Below the pieces are notes generated by a model. The model searched no databases. It saw only the letters and a program-made list of their open reading frames with translations, and was not told the origin of the DNA. A program made the position numbers and the translations under genes. Of a stretch of 64,000 bases of DNA, positions 1 to 8,276 are shown piece by piece. Source of the stretch: CAUZIZ01 sp965218775 (lineage in GTDB: Bacteria; Acidobacteriota; UBA6911; RPQK01; JAJDTT01); the NCBI GenBank assembly GCA_965218775.1, contig CBDCLS010000005.1, positions 2,108,001 through 2,172,000 on the forward strand. Reading direction: 5' to 3'. Within the stretch, counting starts at the first letter, position 1. Every line of letters begins with the position of its first letter.

Positions 1-2569
1 ACCGTTGACCGTCCGGCGTGGGGTCGTAGTCCCGCCCGCGGCCTTGCGCCTGCTCCAGACCCAACCGAGACAGTCCCTCGAAAAGACTCCGCGGTTTCCC
101 CGCTCTGAGATTCGGTTCTGTCTCGACCGAAGCCGCCATCATCTTGTCTCCTTCGCGATAGAAGATCTCTCCGCTATGGGGTGCCCAGAACGGACGCTGG
201 CCACCGTCTGTTGAGATCGCGAGGAGGCCCCCTTCTGCCGGATAGCGTTTCACGTATATCTCGTCTCTTCCGGATCGATTGGAGGTGAAGACAATCCAGT
301 TCCCATCCGGTGAAAAGACCGGGTGGCGTTCGTTGGACTGGGTGACATGGAAAGGTTCGGGCTTTGCCTTCCCATCTAACCGAAGTGTGAAAATGTCCCT
401 GTCACCGCGCTCGCCCCAATCCTCGAACACCAGCACCTTCCCGTTGGAAGACAGGGAAGTGGGAAACTGGAAGTAGTCTCTTTCGAGGACCCGCTCAGGC
501 TCACCAGTGCCGTCGGAAGAGATCCACCATATGTTTACACCCTCCGCTTGAAACGCAGTAAAAAAGAGCCTTGAACCATCCGGGCTCCAGACGGGTGCAA
601 CTCTAGCTTTAGAGGTCAATGGGGACAGGGCGCATCGCTCGATCTCGCAGGTCCGGATATAGGGTCGCTCTTGGCCTCTTCTTGCCACAACCGCAAGACG
701 CTTGCCGTCCGGGGAGAGTCGTGGATTGGACAACTCCATCTGGGTTTCCAGAAACGGCTCCTCCACCCCATGGCGATCCACCCAGACCAGGGCGTCCGCC
801 TGATCCACCTCCGATCCGGGTACATACGCGAGCGATCCGCTCGAGGAGATTTCGAACCTTGGCGTCGAACCCAGTGCCAACCACACATCGTCCACCACAG
901 GCACTCCTGTTCCCTGAAGCTCCAGGGCGTCCAGATCGAAGGGTGCTGCTAGAAGGGAGTTGCCCTGCTGGTAAATGAGATGCCCTGTGGGCATGTAGCG
1001 GGCCTTGCGAGCCCCTTCCATCAGGGTGCTTTGTTGGCCAGTGTCCAGAGAGAGAACCCTAACGTACAGCTGCCCCTCTAACCGATCCCTGAAGAGTACC
1101 ACCTTGGCCCCAGGGAGAATCTGGGGGAAGAAGGGGCTGCCTTCCGGGATCAATGGTTCGGGAATACCTCCGCTTGACGAGACTCGCCAGAGGCCGGGTC
1201 GCCTTCCGAAGATGATGGTGCCGTCCTCTCCCCAGCTCGCACCTCGGCTTATCTCCACCTCGCAGATCGTGACAGGCTCACCACCGAGCAGGGACCACTT
1301 CTTCAACTCACCCTTGACCTGGTTATGATCAGTAAAGAAGCCCACCCACTCCCCGTCGGGGGAGAAGAACGGACTCACGCCATGCTCCGAGCCGGGAATC
1401 GGCTTGGCCTCCAGTTGGTCCATAGCTCGCAAGTACAGCCGCTTGATGCCGTCTCGGACGGCAGCATAGACCAGCTTGGTCCCATCGGGGGATAGCGCCA
1501 ACGACGGCTGTGGAGGATTCAATTCATCGGCGGGAAGGGCGATAGAGAACCGGGCGACCGTGGGTGCTGGAGGCTGGATGTCGTACACTAGATTCCAGAG
1601 GGGAAAGCCCAGGAGTACACCCGCCACGAGAACCATCAGCCCAACTACTGATACACGGGTTGGTTGCTGCCACCAAACGGGGGTCGCAGTCCCCACTCCT
1701 TCCGCGGACTCCTCAACCTCCTCGCCGAGCACGGACTTGATCACGATGCGGGCATCGCCAATGTCCCGCAGCCGCTCATGGGGGTCCCTTTCAAGACACC
1801 TCCGAAGCAATCTCCGGATGGCCCTGGGAGTACCCTCAGGTAGAGCTTTCCAATCTGGATCCTTGTGAAGAACCGCACCCAGGATGTCGGTGACAGTGTC
1901 ACCGACAAATACCTGGCTGCCCGTCAGCAACTCATACAAGACAGACCCGAAGGCCCATATGTCGGTGCGTTTATCGACCACCTGCCCTCGCGCTTGCTCT
2001 GGGCTCATGTAGCCTGCGGTCCCCATGATCATGCCGACGTGCGTCATCTGATCCGTTCGTGTCGGCGAATGGGTCAGATCAGCAGCAGGAATCTCATCTT
2101 CCAGCGCCTTGGCGAGTCCAAAATCCAGCAGCTTGACCTTGGCCTCCGGTGTGACCTTGACGTTGGCGGGCTTTAGATCGCGGTGGATGATCCCGTTTTC
2201 GTGGGCGGCTTCGAGACCTTCGGCAATCTGGCGGCAGATTTCGAGGGCCTCCTCAACACCCAAGGGACCTTTGCTCAGCCTCTCGGCGAGGGTCTCGCCC
2301 TCGACCAGCTCCAAGACCAGAAAGCGCACTCCATCGGCTTCTTCCAGGCCATGGATCGCGGCAACGTTGGGGTGATTGAGGGAGGCCAGGACCTGAGCCT
2401 CGCGTCGAAACCTGGCCAGCCTCTCGGCATCCTGGGTGAACTGCTCGGGCAGGACCTTGATGGCGACTTCGCGCTTCAGAGTGGTGTCCTCGGCTCGATA
2501 CACCTCTCCCATCCCGCCTTCGCCGAGCTTGGAGGTGATCTTGTAGTGGGAGATGGTCTGGCCTATCAA
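1..2569 (-). CDS. Serine/threonine protein kinase with WD40-like (PD40) propeller, 3' end outside window
   Basis: Reading the minus strand from 2569 gives an uninterrupted frame to base 1, so the C-terminus lies beyond the window. A Pkn-type Hanks kinase occupies about residues 9-275: glycine loop LGEGGMGEVYRAED, catalytic lysine in VAIKVL, catalytic loop GIIHRDLKPAN, LLDFGLAK and the activation-segment end YMSPEQARG. One membrane helix (VVGLMVLVAGVLLGF) follows near residues 305-330, then repeated SPDG/PDG propeller blades predicted to be extracytoplasmic. The start is TTG preceded by GGAGG at 5 nt; the paralog at 4494 has the same spacing, and its upstream GTG is GTA here. Kinase-propeller fusions of this type are frequent in Acidobacteriota; the signal sensed is unknown. 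Confidence 0.9.
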   Translation of the reverse strand, partial: MIGQTISHYKITSKLGEGGMGEVYRAEDTTLKREVAIKVLPEQFTQDAERLARFRREAQVLASLNHPNVAAIHGLEEADGVRFLVLELVEGETLAERLSKGPLGVEEALEICRQIAEGLEAAHENGIIHRDLKPANVKVTPEAKVKLLDFGLAKALEDEIPAADLTHSPTRTDQMTHVGMIMGTAGYMSPEQARGQVVDKRTDIWAFGSVLYELLTGSQVFVGDTVTDILGAVLHKDPDWKALPEGTPRAIRRLLRRCLERDPHERLRDIGDARIVIKSVLGEEVEESAEGVGTATPVWWQQPTRVSVVGLMVLVAGVLLGFPLWNLVYDIQPPAPTVARFSIALPADELNPPQPSLALSPDGTKLVYAAVRDGIKRLYLRAMDQLEAKPIPGSEHGVSPFFSPDGEWVGFFTDHNQVKGELKKWSLLGGEPVTICEVEISRGASWGEDGTIIFGRRPGLWRVSSSGGIPEPLIPEGSPFFPQILPGAKVVLFRDRLEGQLYVRVLSLDTGQQSTLMEGARKARYMPTGHLIYQQGNSLLAAPFDLDALELQGTGVPVVDDVWLALGSTPRFEISSSGSLAYVPGSEVDQADALVWVDRHGVEEPFLETQMELSNPRLSPDGKRLAVVARRGQERPYIRTCEIERCALSPLTSKARVAPVWSPDGSRLFFTAFQAEGVNIWWISSDGTGEPERVLERDYFQFPTSLSSNGKVLVFEDWGERGDRDIFTLRLDGKAKPEPFHVTQSNERHPVFSPDGNWIVFTSNRSGRDEIYVKRYPAEGGLLAISTDGGQRPFWAPHSGEIFYREGDKMMAASVETEPNLRAGKPRSLFEGLSRLGLEQAQGRGRDYDPTPDGQR

Positions 2570-2665
2570 CCGAGCCTCCAGAACTACAGGGGAACCTATC
2601 TACCGAATACTAGATCGTTGGATCTGGAAGAGCAATCTCACGAAAATGGTTTATATGTTAATCCG
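2570..2665 (-). promoter_or_regulatory. Leader/promoter block conserved with the second kinase gene
   Basis: The roughly 95 bases upstream of this kinase align almost without gaps to 4398-4493 upstream of the other kinase. The block starts with the identical 20-mer CGGATTAACATATAAACCAT, continues through GAGATTGC and GATCTAGTATT, and ends in the GGAGG ribosome site. AT-rich TTAACATATAAACCAT is the likeliest promoter core. Conservation of non-coding sequence suggests common regulation or a recent duplication. Confidence 0.6.
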
Positions 2666-2796
2666 ATGAACAGATGGGGTTATTCTGCCTCCCAAAAGCG
2701 CGTCAGCCCAAGGAAGGCAAGTTCCTATCGATGTAGCGAGCGACCTCAGACCGCCGAGCAACACCGACGTCCGCTGGAGTGTACCCTTTCCAGTAG

Positions 2797-3044
2797 GCCG
2801 CTTCAGCGGCCTCGCGCGAAGCGTAATAGCCCCGGTGTTTACGCCGGGGTAGGCCAGTCTGGTACCTTGCCTGAGGGCCGTTCACGGTCCTTCTCGAGCG
2901 GTGGCTTTAGCCATGCTCGACCCGGAGCCTGGCTAAAGCCTATGTTCGAGAAGCCCGCTAAAGCAGGCTCCGGCATCTGCTCGCTCGCCCCCCGGCCCTA
3001 AAGGACCGGGCTATTGCGCTTCGCGCCAGACCGCTGAAGCGGTC
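2797..3044. repeat. Palindromic intergenic element with nested hairpins
   Basis: Two outer arms of about 40 bases, 2797-2837 and 3005-3044, are imperfect reverse complements (TTCAGCGGCCTCGCGCGAAG against CTTCGCGCCAGACCGCTGAA). Inside are further inverted pairs: GGCTTTAGCC with GGCTAAAGCC, and CCGGAGCCTG with CAGGCTCCGG. No convincing gene is present. It resembles a REP/MITE-like structured repeat. Confidence 0.55.
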
Positions 3045-3074
3045 TTCCTGGAAACTACATCACGCCGAGGCAGG

Positions 3075-3111
3075 AAACTTGACCAGTTTGTGAACTTTCT
3101 CTCGACCAAGG
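3075..3111 (+). repeat. Dispersed 37-bp repeat, copy 1
   Basis: This segment begins AAACTTGACCAGTTTGTGAA and recurs in inverted orientation at 23099-23135 with one mismatch over 37 bases, 20 kb away. It lies just outside the palindromic element; its origin is unknown. Confidence 0.6.
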
Positions 3112-3272
3112 GGTCTCTAGTTCTGGTTAGCATCACGGACCACACAAACGTCATGGCCCGATCCCGGAGATTGTGCTAGCGTGGTGGAAACGACATCACC
3201 GTGGATTGGGACATTGGGCGAAGCAAGTCGAGCCTTGCTGACGACTCAAGTCAAGGCTCTGGAGAAGACCCC

Positions 3273-3395
3273 ATGCGTAAGAGGGGCTTCCTCATCGAAC
3301 GCGTTGTGGTGTGGTCCTTGCTAGCGACGGTATTCTGCGTCGCCGATCGGGCGAGTGCATTGGCCGGCGGGTCGAGGAAGGACCCTTCAGGCTGA
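3273..3395 (+). CDS. Short signal-peptide-like ORF, possible truncated exported protein
   Basis: A 40-residue frame starts at ATG 3273, seven bases after GGAGA. It has a positive N-region (MRKRG), a hydrophobic core (VVVWSLLATVFCVAD) and an ASALA-type cleavage site, then stops after about ten more residues. It looks like the start of an exported protein whose body is missing. The stop overlaps the 3' end of the opposing DUF2442 gene. It may equally be a chance ORF. Confidence 0.22.
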   Translation: MRKRGFLIERVVVWSLLATVFCVADRASALAGGSRKDPSG

Positions 3396-3659
3396 TTCAA
3401 GCACTCGGATCGGCTTGCCCGTGACCAGGCTGTACAGCACGTCCGGGCAAAAGTCGACTCCGTTGGGCCAGGCAATCGTCCCGGCTTCAGGATCAACCTC
3501 AACCTGTCTAAAGAAAGCGATCTCCTTCAGTGGCAGGAACACTCCTCCGCGACCAACAATTCGCTCTTCCAAGTCCAGCTCACCTTTGGTGCCATCCGTA
3601 AAGATCAGTTCCAGACGATACTCTCCAAGGTGCCGTACTCGCTTCACTCTTGGGAACAT
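3387..3659 (-). CDS. DUF2442 family protein
   Basis: This 90-residue protein has the DUF2442 pattern: LELIFTDGTKGELDLEE in the N-terminal half and VDPEAGTIAWPNGVDFCPDVL in the C-terminal half. A strong AGGAGG site lies just before the ATG, nine bases after the true stop of the upstream DUF4160 frame. DUF4160-DUF2442 pairs are common two-gene cassettes often discussed as toxin-antitoxin-like; biochemical function is not established. The gene itself appears intact, whereas its partner is frameshifted. Confidence 0.85.
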   Translation of the reverse strand: MFPRVKRVRHLGEYRLELIFTDGTKGELDLEERIVGRGGVFLPLKEIAFFRQVEVDPEAGTIAWPNGVDFCPDVLYSLVTGKPIRVLESA

Positions 3660-3668
3660 AATCCTCCT

Positions 3669-3927
3669 CTACGCAAGAGGTTCAATCTTCTGAACGGCTT
3701 GATCACTTGCCAACCGATTCCAGTTGTCCAGTAGTTCTCGCTGGTGAAGGGCCGCCCTGAATCACCATCGAGGTTGCCCGACCTGGTAGGCTGCCCTCAA
3801 GGACAAGGATCGGATCAATCCCAACCTGAGCCTCATCTCCAGCATAAATAGCGTGGAAGTGTGGCGGATTGTGTTCATCGAAATACATCCTAATCACAAT
3901 TCCGAAGAACCGGCTGACTTCAGGCAT
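3669..3927 (-). pseudogene. DUF4160 family protein, frameshifted
   Basis: The N-terminus (MPEVSRFFGIVIRMYFDEHN then PPHFHAIYAGDEA) is textbook DUF4160. After ATSMV the opened frame changes to proline/glycine-rich sequence and stops at 3703. In the +1 frame from about 3755 the expected C-terminus appears: ALHQRELLDNWNRLASDQ then a KIEPL-type ending, stopping at 3669-3671. A single-base indel near 3750-3760 therefore splits the gene. The corrected stop is nine bases before the DUF2442 start, matching the normal cassette spacing. A sequencing error is the main alternative to real inactivation. Confidence 0.75.
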
Positions 3928-3963
3928 CCTTTCGTAAATCTACCACGTACTTACGGATGCTAG

Positions 3964-4232
3964 TGCCCTGACACATAAATACTGCTATGTTTGCAGATGG
4001 GTCTTGTGAGGCGAGATCAAGGCGGGAGGAGGAAGACGATGCTTGGCCATCTTCGACGACGACCAACGCAGAGATCGGCCACAACCCCCATCTGCCCTAC
4101 GGGTGGCGACGGGACGGGCCGATTTCTTTGTCACTTCTCCTCCACTATGGCCAAGCATGGTCTTCGTCGTCGTTTCGCGAACTCGACCCGTCGCGCTCGC
4201 CACAAACATAGCAGTATTTATGTGTCAGGGCA
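3964..4232. mobile_element. MITE-like element, 30-bp perfect terminal repeats, CTAG target duplication
   Basis: Perfect inverted ends (TGCCCTGACACATAAATACT onward, 30 bp) lie at 3964-3993 and 4203-4232 and are flanked by CTAG on both sides. The 269-bp interior has further dyads (CTTGGCCAT with ATGGCCAAG) and no convincing transposase; the short ORFs on both strands are by-products of the palindrome. The internal stretch CAACGCAGAGATCGGCC recurs in the element at 30573-30731. Four-base YTAR duplications are known for IS701-type transposases; the mobilising enzyme is not in this window. Confidence 0.8.
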
Positions 4233-4397
4233 CTAGTCTTCAAATCGGCTGGATCAACACCTTCTGAGTTCTTAGAACTCAATCTAAAAGGAATTTCCTA
4301 TTAGTTCGACAGGTCAGCAAGCAACGGCACATCACATCACGGCCGAATGGGTTGTAGCCGAGGCAAAGAACGAACTTTCACGGAATGAGTTGTGCAC

Positions 4398-4493
4398 CGG
4401 ATTAACATATAAACCATCCCGCTGAGATTGCCCTTCCAAACCCAAAGATCTAGTATTTGCTAGAAAGACCCCCCTGTGGTTCTGGAGGGCTCG
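4398..4493 (+). promoter_or_regulatory. Leader/promoter block of the second kinase gene
   Basis: Counterpart of the block at 2570-2665. It contains the same CGGATTAACATATAAACCAT, GAGATTGC, GATCTAGTATTT and the CTGGAGG ribosome site five bases before TTG 4494. An in-frame GTG at 4476 lies inside this block but is not conserved in the paralog, which argues for the TTG start. Confidence 0.6.
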
Positions 4494-6194
4494 TTGATAG
4501 GGCAGACCATCTCCCACTACAAGATCAACTCAAAGCTCGGCGAAGGCGGTATGGGAGAGGTGTACCGGGCCAAGGACACCAAGCTCAACCGCGATGTGGC
4601 CCTGAAAGTCCTACCCAAAGCCTTTGCCTCCGACCGCGAACGCATGGCTCGTTTCTCCCGAGAAGCCCAGGTACTGGCGGCGCTGAATCATCCCAACATC
4701 GCCTCCATTTATGGTCTGGAGGATTCCGAGGGCAAGCACGCCCTGGTTCTGGAATTGGTGGAAGGGGAAACACTGGCGGAGCGGGTCAACAGAGGAGGCA
4801 TTCCTCTAGAGGAGAGCCTGAAGATCGCTCTTCAGATGGCTGAGGCACTGGAAGCAGCCCACCAGACAGGCATCATCCATCGGGATCTCAAACCGGCCAA
4901 TGTGAAGATCACCCCCGAAGGTAAGGTCAAGGTCCTGGACTTCGGTCTTGCAAAAGCACTGGAAGAAGAAGTCGTGGCGGAGGACATCAGTCAATCACCC
5001 ACCATCAGCCATATGGCCACCAAGGCCGGGATGATCCTGGGGACGGCGGCCTATATGTCTCCAGAGCAGGCACGAGGGAAGCCCGTCGATAAGCGCACAG
5101 ATATCTGGGCCTTTGGGGCAGTCCTCTATGAAATGCTCACCGCTGAGAGAGCCTTTGAGGGAGGTGACGCCTCAGAGATTCTAGCCTCGGTCATCAAAGT
5201 CGACATCGACTGGAACAAACTACCGACCGATATACCGCAAGTTCTAAAGAGGTGGCTGCGGAGGTGTCTGCAAGCGGATCCGAAACAACGCTTGCATGAC
5301 ATAGCGGATTTCCGAATCGAGATCGAAGAATACCTGTCCGACCCTACAGCCGACGAGGTCGATCGAGCAGTCGCTGCTCTGCCTTCTGTTAGCAAGCGGC
5401 AGATGATTGGTTGGCTTCTGCCCTGTGCAATAGCAACTGCGATCATCACCCTGACTGCTGTTTGGATTCTGAGTCCTGAACCAGTACCCAAGCCCCTGAC
5501 GCGCATGGCCTTGGTGTTGCCATCGGACCAACAATTGAGTTCTTCTGGTCGTCATCAGGTGGCCCTCTCGCCCGACGGGACACACCTGGTCTACGTCGCC
5601 AACGGCCAACTCTACCTGCGGGCCATGGATCAGTTGGAGGCCGCACCCATCCCCGGCACCGCAGAAGGAAAGGGTAGGAGTCCCTTTTTCTCTCCGGAAG
5701 GGGAGTGGGTGGGATTTTATGCAGGTGGTGAACTGAAGAAAGTCTCCATCGCGGGTGGGGCACCGGTAACGCTGAGCGAAGCGGGGAATCCCTACGGTGC
5801 CAGTTGGGGAGCCGATGACCGGATTGTTTTTGGACAAGGTAACGAAGGCATCTTTCAAGTTCCCTCCGCTGGTGGGACAAAGGAACTTCTGATCAGCGTG
5901 GACTCCGGGCTTGAATGGGCTCATGGACCGCGGGTCCTTCCCGGCGGCCAGTCCGTGCTTTTCACACTCGGCGGGCCGTTCGGGTGGGATGATTCACAAA
6001 TCGTGGTGCAGTCACTGGAGAGCGGTGAGCGGAAGGTGCTCGTCAATGGGGGCACGGATGCTCGCTACGTGAGCACGGGGCATCTGGTTTATGTGCGAGC
6101 AGAGACGCTGCTGGCGGTGCCCTTCGATCTGGGAAGTCTGGAAGTAAACGGCGACCCCATTCCAATTGTGGAGGGTGTTTTCAGTCCGAGCTAA
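4494..6194 (+). CDS. Serine/threonine kinase-propeller protein, N-terminal part of a frameshifted gene
   Basis: The frame encodes a complete Hanks kinase: LGEGGMGEVYRAKD, VALKVLP, GIIHRDLKPANVK, VLDFGLAKAL and YMSPEQARGKP. A membrane helix (LLPCAIATAIITLTAVWIL) sits near residues 305-328 and is followed by the first PD40 propeller blades. It stops at 6192-6194 after EGVFSPS, while propeller coding resumes in the next frame at once, so about one third of the propeller is separated by a single indel near 6180-6190. It is closely similar to the kinase at 1-2569. TTG 4494 is chosen from the shared ribosome site; GTG 4476 is the alternative. The kinase domain itself is intact. Confidence 0.85.
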   Translation: MIGQTISHYKINSKLGEGGMGEVYRAKDTKLNRDVALKVLPKAFASDRERMARFSREAQVLAALNHPNIASIYGLEDSEGKHALVLELVEGETLAERVNRGGIPLEESLKIALQMAEALEAAHQTGIIHRDLKPANVKITPEGKVKVLDFGLAKALEEEVVAEDISQSPTISHMATKAGMILGTAAYMSPEQARGKPVDKRTDIWAFGAVLYEMLTAERAFEGGDASEILASVIKVDIDWNKLPTDIPQVLKRWLRRCLQADPKQRLHDIADFRIEIEEYLSDPTADEVDRAVAALPSVSKRQMIGWLLPCAIATAIITLTAVWILSPEPVPKPLTRMALVLPSDQQLSSSGRHQVALSPDGTHLVYVANGQLYLRAMDQLEAAPIPGTAEGKGRSPFFSPEGEWVGFYAGGELKKVSIAGGAPVTLSEAGNPYGASWGADDRIVFGQGNEGIFQVPSAGGTKELLISVDSGLEWAHGPRVLPGGQSVLFTLGGPFGWDDSQIVVQSLESGERKVLVNGGTDARYVSTGHLVYVRAETLLAVPFDLGSLEVNGDPIPIVEGVFSPS

Positions 6195-6259
6195 CTGGTG
6201 CTGCCCAGTTCAGCTTTTCAGATCTTGGATCCTTCGTTTATGTCCCGGGCGGTGGGGGT

Positions 6260-7120
6260 ATGTCCGAACTGGTCTGGGTGGATCGCAATGGGGTGGAGGA
6301 ACCAATAAAGGCGGAACCCCGACCCTATGAGCAGCCGCGGCTCTCTCCGGATGGCCGCCTGTTAGCGCTGGAGATCGAGGGTGACATTTGGGCTTATGCC
6401 CTTGTTCGTGAGACAACGACGCGAGTGACTTTTGACGGAGGTAGCAGACCGGCCTGGACACCGGACGGAAAGCAAATTGTCTTCACGCATTCCAGTGGTC
6501 TATTCAGAGTTGCAGTCGACGGCAGCAGCGGGGTCGAGCGGGTGTTTGAAGGTGGATTGCATCACAGCAACGCCGTTTCCCCCGATGGGCAAACCCTGCT
6601 GCTTCACTCCCACAACCAGGCGAGTGAAGACGCCCTGACGCTTAAACTCGACGGTCAAAGCGAACCCCAATCGTGGCTGGCCACGGCTTTTAACGAGGTC
6701 GGGACCGCTTTTTCTCCGGATGGAAAATGGATCGTTTACCTCTCAAATGAGTCAGGGCAGGGTGAGATCTACGTGCGTCCCTTTCCCGGTCCAGGTGAGA
6801 GGATCCAAGTCTCAACGGAGGGTGGCGACCAGCCACTCTGGAAAGCGAACGGAGAGATTTTCTATAAGCAGGCCAATCAAATGATAGCCGTACAGGTCCA
6901 GACAGAGCCAGAAGTGATTGTGGGCCGTCCGCAGAAGCTCTTTGAGGGCCAATACGTGTACGGCGGCGCGGGTCCCTTCGCTTCCTATGACGTTACCCCC
7001 GACGGCCAGCAGTTTGTGATGATCAAAGAAGGCGGGTCGACAGGAGAAGCCCGCCAGGAAATCATCGTCGTTCAGAACTGGTTCGAAGAGCTCAAGCGGT
7101 TGGCGCCAACAGGGGAGTGA
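6260..7120 (+). CDS. PD40 propeller, C-terminal part of the frameshifted kinase gene
   Basis: This frame is open back to about 6184 (SELTGAAQFSFSDLGSFVYV) and joins directly to the preceding kinase ORF once one base is corrected. It holds repeated propeller motifs (SPDGRLLALE, TPDGKQIVF, SPDGKWIVYLS, TPDGQQFVM) and ends with the family tail WFEELKRLAPTGE. The same tail occurs as a relic at 46045-46115. The internal ATG at 6260 is not expected to be a real start. If the frameshift is genuine the protein loses part of its sensor domain. Confidence 0.75.
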   Translation: MSELVWVDRNGVEEPIKAEPRPYEQPRLSPDGRLLALEIEGDIWAYALVRETTTRVTFDGGSRPAWTPDGKQIVFTHSSGLFRVAVDGSSGVERVFEGGLHHSNAVSPDGQTLLLHSHNQASEDALTLKLDGQSEPQSWLATAFNEVGTAFSPDGKWIVYLSNESGQGEIYVRPFPGPGERIQVSTEGGDQPLWKANGEIFYKQANQMIAVQVQTEPEVIVGRPQKLFEGQYVYGGAGPFASYDVTPDGQQFVMIKEGGSTGEARQEIIVVQNWFEELKRLAPTGE

Positions 7121-7179
7121 TTGGACCTCCGTATGCCAGGAGAATCGCCCCCTCTGTTCATCTTGAAGGGAGGTATGTG

Positions 7180-7806
7180 GTGAAGAATGGTCAGATGAAT
7201 CGACGGGAAGCCCTCGAGAAATGTATCGTTCGCGGTTTGCTCGTGGTGGCGGCCCCAGTATCGGCTTCGGCCCTCTTCGGCCAGTGGCTTCGCGCCGAAG
7301 AAAAGGCACCGAGGCCCACAGCCACAGAGGTGCTCGGCCCCTTCTACAAGAAAGGCGCTCCCGATATATCGGTGCTCCGCCGCCCCGGGGAACCAGGTCT
7401 GCCGCTGCGGGTAACCGGATCGGTCACGAATACGCAGGGAGCACGGGTTCCTGGGGCGCACGTCGCTCTGTGGCACACCGATCACTTTGGCCACTACGAT
7501 GTGATGGGCTATCGCTTCCAAGCCGAAATCATCGTCGGGGAAGACTCGAATTACGGTGTCGAAACGATCATTCCCGGGCACTATCCTTCTCGTCCGGCTC
7601 AACACATCCACTATCTGGTCACCGCGCCGGGACACAAGCCACTCATCACCCAGGCTTACTTTGCTACCGACCCCTGGTTTGAGGGCGACCCCGACACGAC
7701 CTACGGCCGCATTGCGAAGAACCGCGCACTTCCCTCTGTACAAGAGCAGTCCTCATGGGGCGTCTCCGCAACCGGGAGCGTTTCTAATAGACCAAAGGAA
7801 GGGTGA
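7180..7806 (+). CDS. Intradiol ring-cleavage dioxygenase-like protein, C-terminus altered
   Basis: After an N-terminal RR-containing export-like segment (NRREALEK, then a hydrophobic run ending ASALF) the protein shows the intradiol dioxygenase beta-fold. TATEVLGPFYKKG opens the domain, and the iron ligands are represented by the Tyr in HFGHYD, the Tyr in GHYPSRP and the two His of QHIHYLV. Enzymes of this family cleave catechol or protocatechuate between the hydroxyls; the substrate here is unknown. GTG 7180 follows AAGGGAGG at good spacing; ATG 7195 is possible. The last ~20 codons lie inside a dispersed repeat (7733-7896), so the native C-terminus has been replaced. It starts close behind the kinase gene on the same strand. 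Confidence 0.8.
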   Translation: MKNGQMNRREALEKCIVRGLLVVAAPVSASALFGQWLRAEEKAPRPTATEVLGPFYKKGAPDISVLRRPGEPGLPLRVTGSVTNTQGARVPGAHVALWHTDHFGHYDVMGYRFQAEIIVGEDSNYGVETIIPGHYPSRPAQHIHYLVTAPGHKPLITQAYFATDPWFEGDPDTTYGRIAKNRALPSVQEQSSWGVSATGSVSNRPKEG

Positions 7807-7896
7807 GGAGAAAGGGGAAGGCAAAGGCACAGGCACAGGAAAAGGCACGTTTGAGGGAAAGGGCGAGGGCAAGGGTTAGGCGCTAAACACGTACGC
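7733..7896 (+). repeat. GGCAAA-rich dispersed repeat, copy 1 (one arm)
   Basis: The segment matches the reverse complement of 11269-11425. The best block, GTTTGAGGGAAAGGGCGAGG onward to GCTAAACACGTAC, is about 48 bases with two differences. It contains AAAGGCACAGGC-type short periods. It covers the end of the dioxygenase gene and the beginning of the ParE relic, so it sits at a junction between two truncated genes. Confidence 0.65.
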
Positions 7897-8064
7897 GCCT
7901 CCCTCGGGGATTTCGCTGACAGAGGCCAGGTCGTTCCGGAGTTTGGAGACGAAACCATTCGTGAGTTGTTGGTCAGGTCGTATCGGCTGGTCTACCAAGT
8001 CTCGGACGATAGCGTTTTTATCCTGGCTTTGGTTCATGGCGCACGGGGTAAGCGGCGCATCTAG
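7882..8064 (+). pseudogene. RelE/ParE-family toxin, 5'-truncated remnant
   Basis: The frame ending at TAG 8062-8064 reads VVPEFGDETIRELLVRSYRL, then VYQV, DSVFILALVHGAR. This is the typical C-terminal half of ParE/RelE toxins, which end with a beta-hairpin and an HGAR-like motif. Upstream the frame runs into the GGCAAA repeat with no start codon and no antitoxin gene, so only about 50 residues survive. Confidence 0.7.
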
Positions 8065-8109
8065 CTTCGGCTCGATCCAGGCTGGCTTCGACTGATACGT
8101 GACCATCTC

Positions 8110-8276
8110 GCCATCAGGCTATTACCGGATCCCACCCTTGGTCTGGATCCGACGGTGTAGGTGACAGTCCAGGATCCAAACTGGCCGGCGATCCCGGTCT
8201 GGGGCTCGACACCCACCGATCCCTGGCTGAAGCTCCCGGGCAGCATCCGAGCCTTCGGCGGCTCCTCCAGGCTCAC
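8110..8276 (-). pseudogene. Possible remnant of a secreted protein with immunoglobulin-like start
   Basis: The minus-strand frame contains QGSVGVEPQTGIAGQFGSWT followed by VTYTVG, a pattern seen near the N-terminus of large exported proteins of Acidobacteria-like bacteria. The frame is short and unsupported on both sides. Identification is tentative. Confidence 0.22.

Noticed and set aside
2703..2885. 60-aa minus-strand ORF
   Set aside because: It overlaps the palindromic element and resembles no protein; its frame is likely a by-product of the repeat.
2183..3001. 272-aa plus-strand ORF
   Set aside because: It is antisense to the conserved kinase domain of the gene at 1-2569 and has no family features.
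3987..4267. Several 74-81 aa ORFs on both strands
   Set aside because: They are produced by the palindromic MITE and mirror one another.
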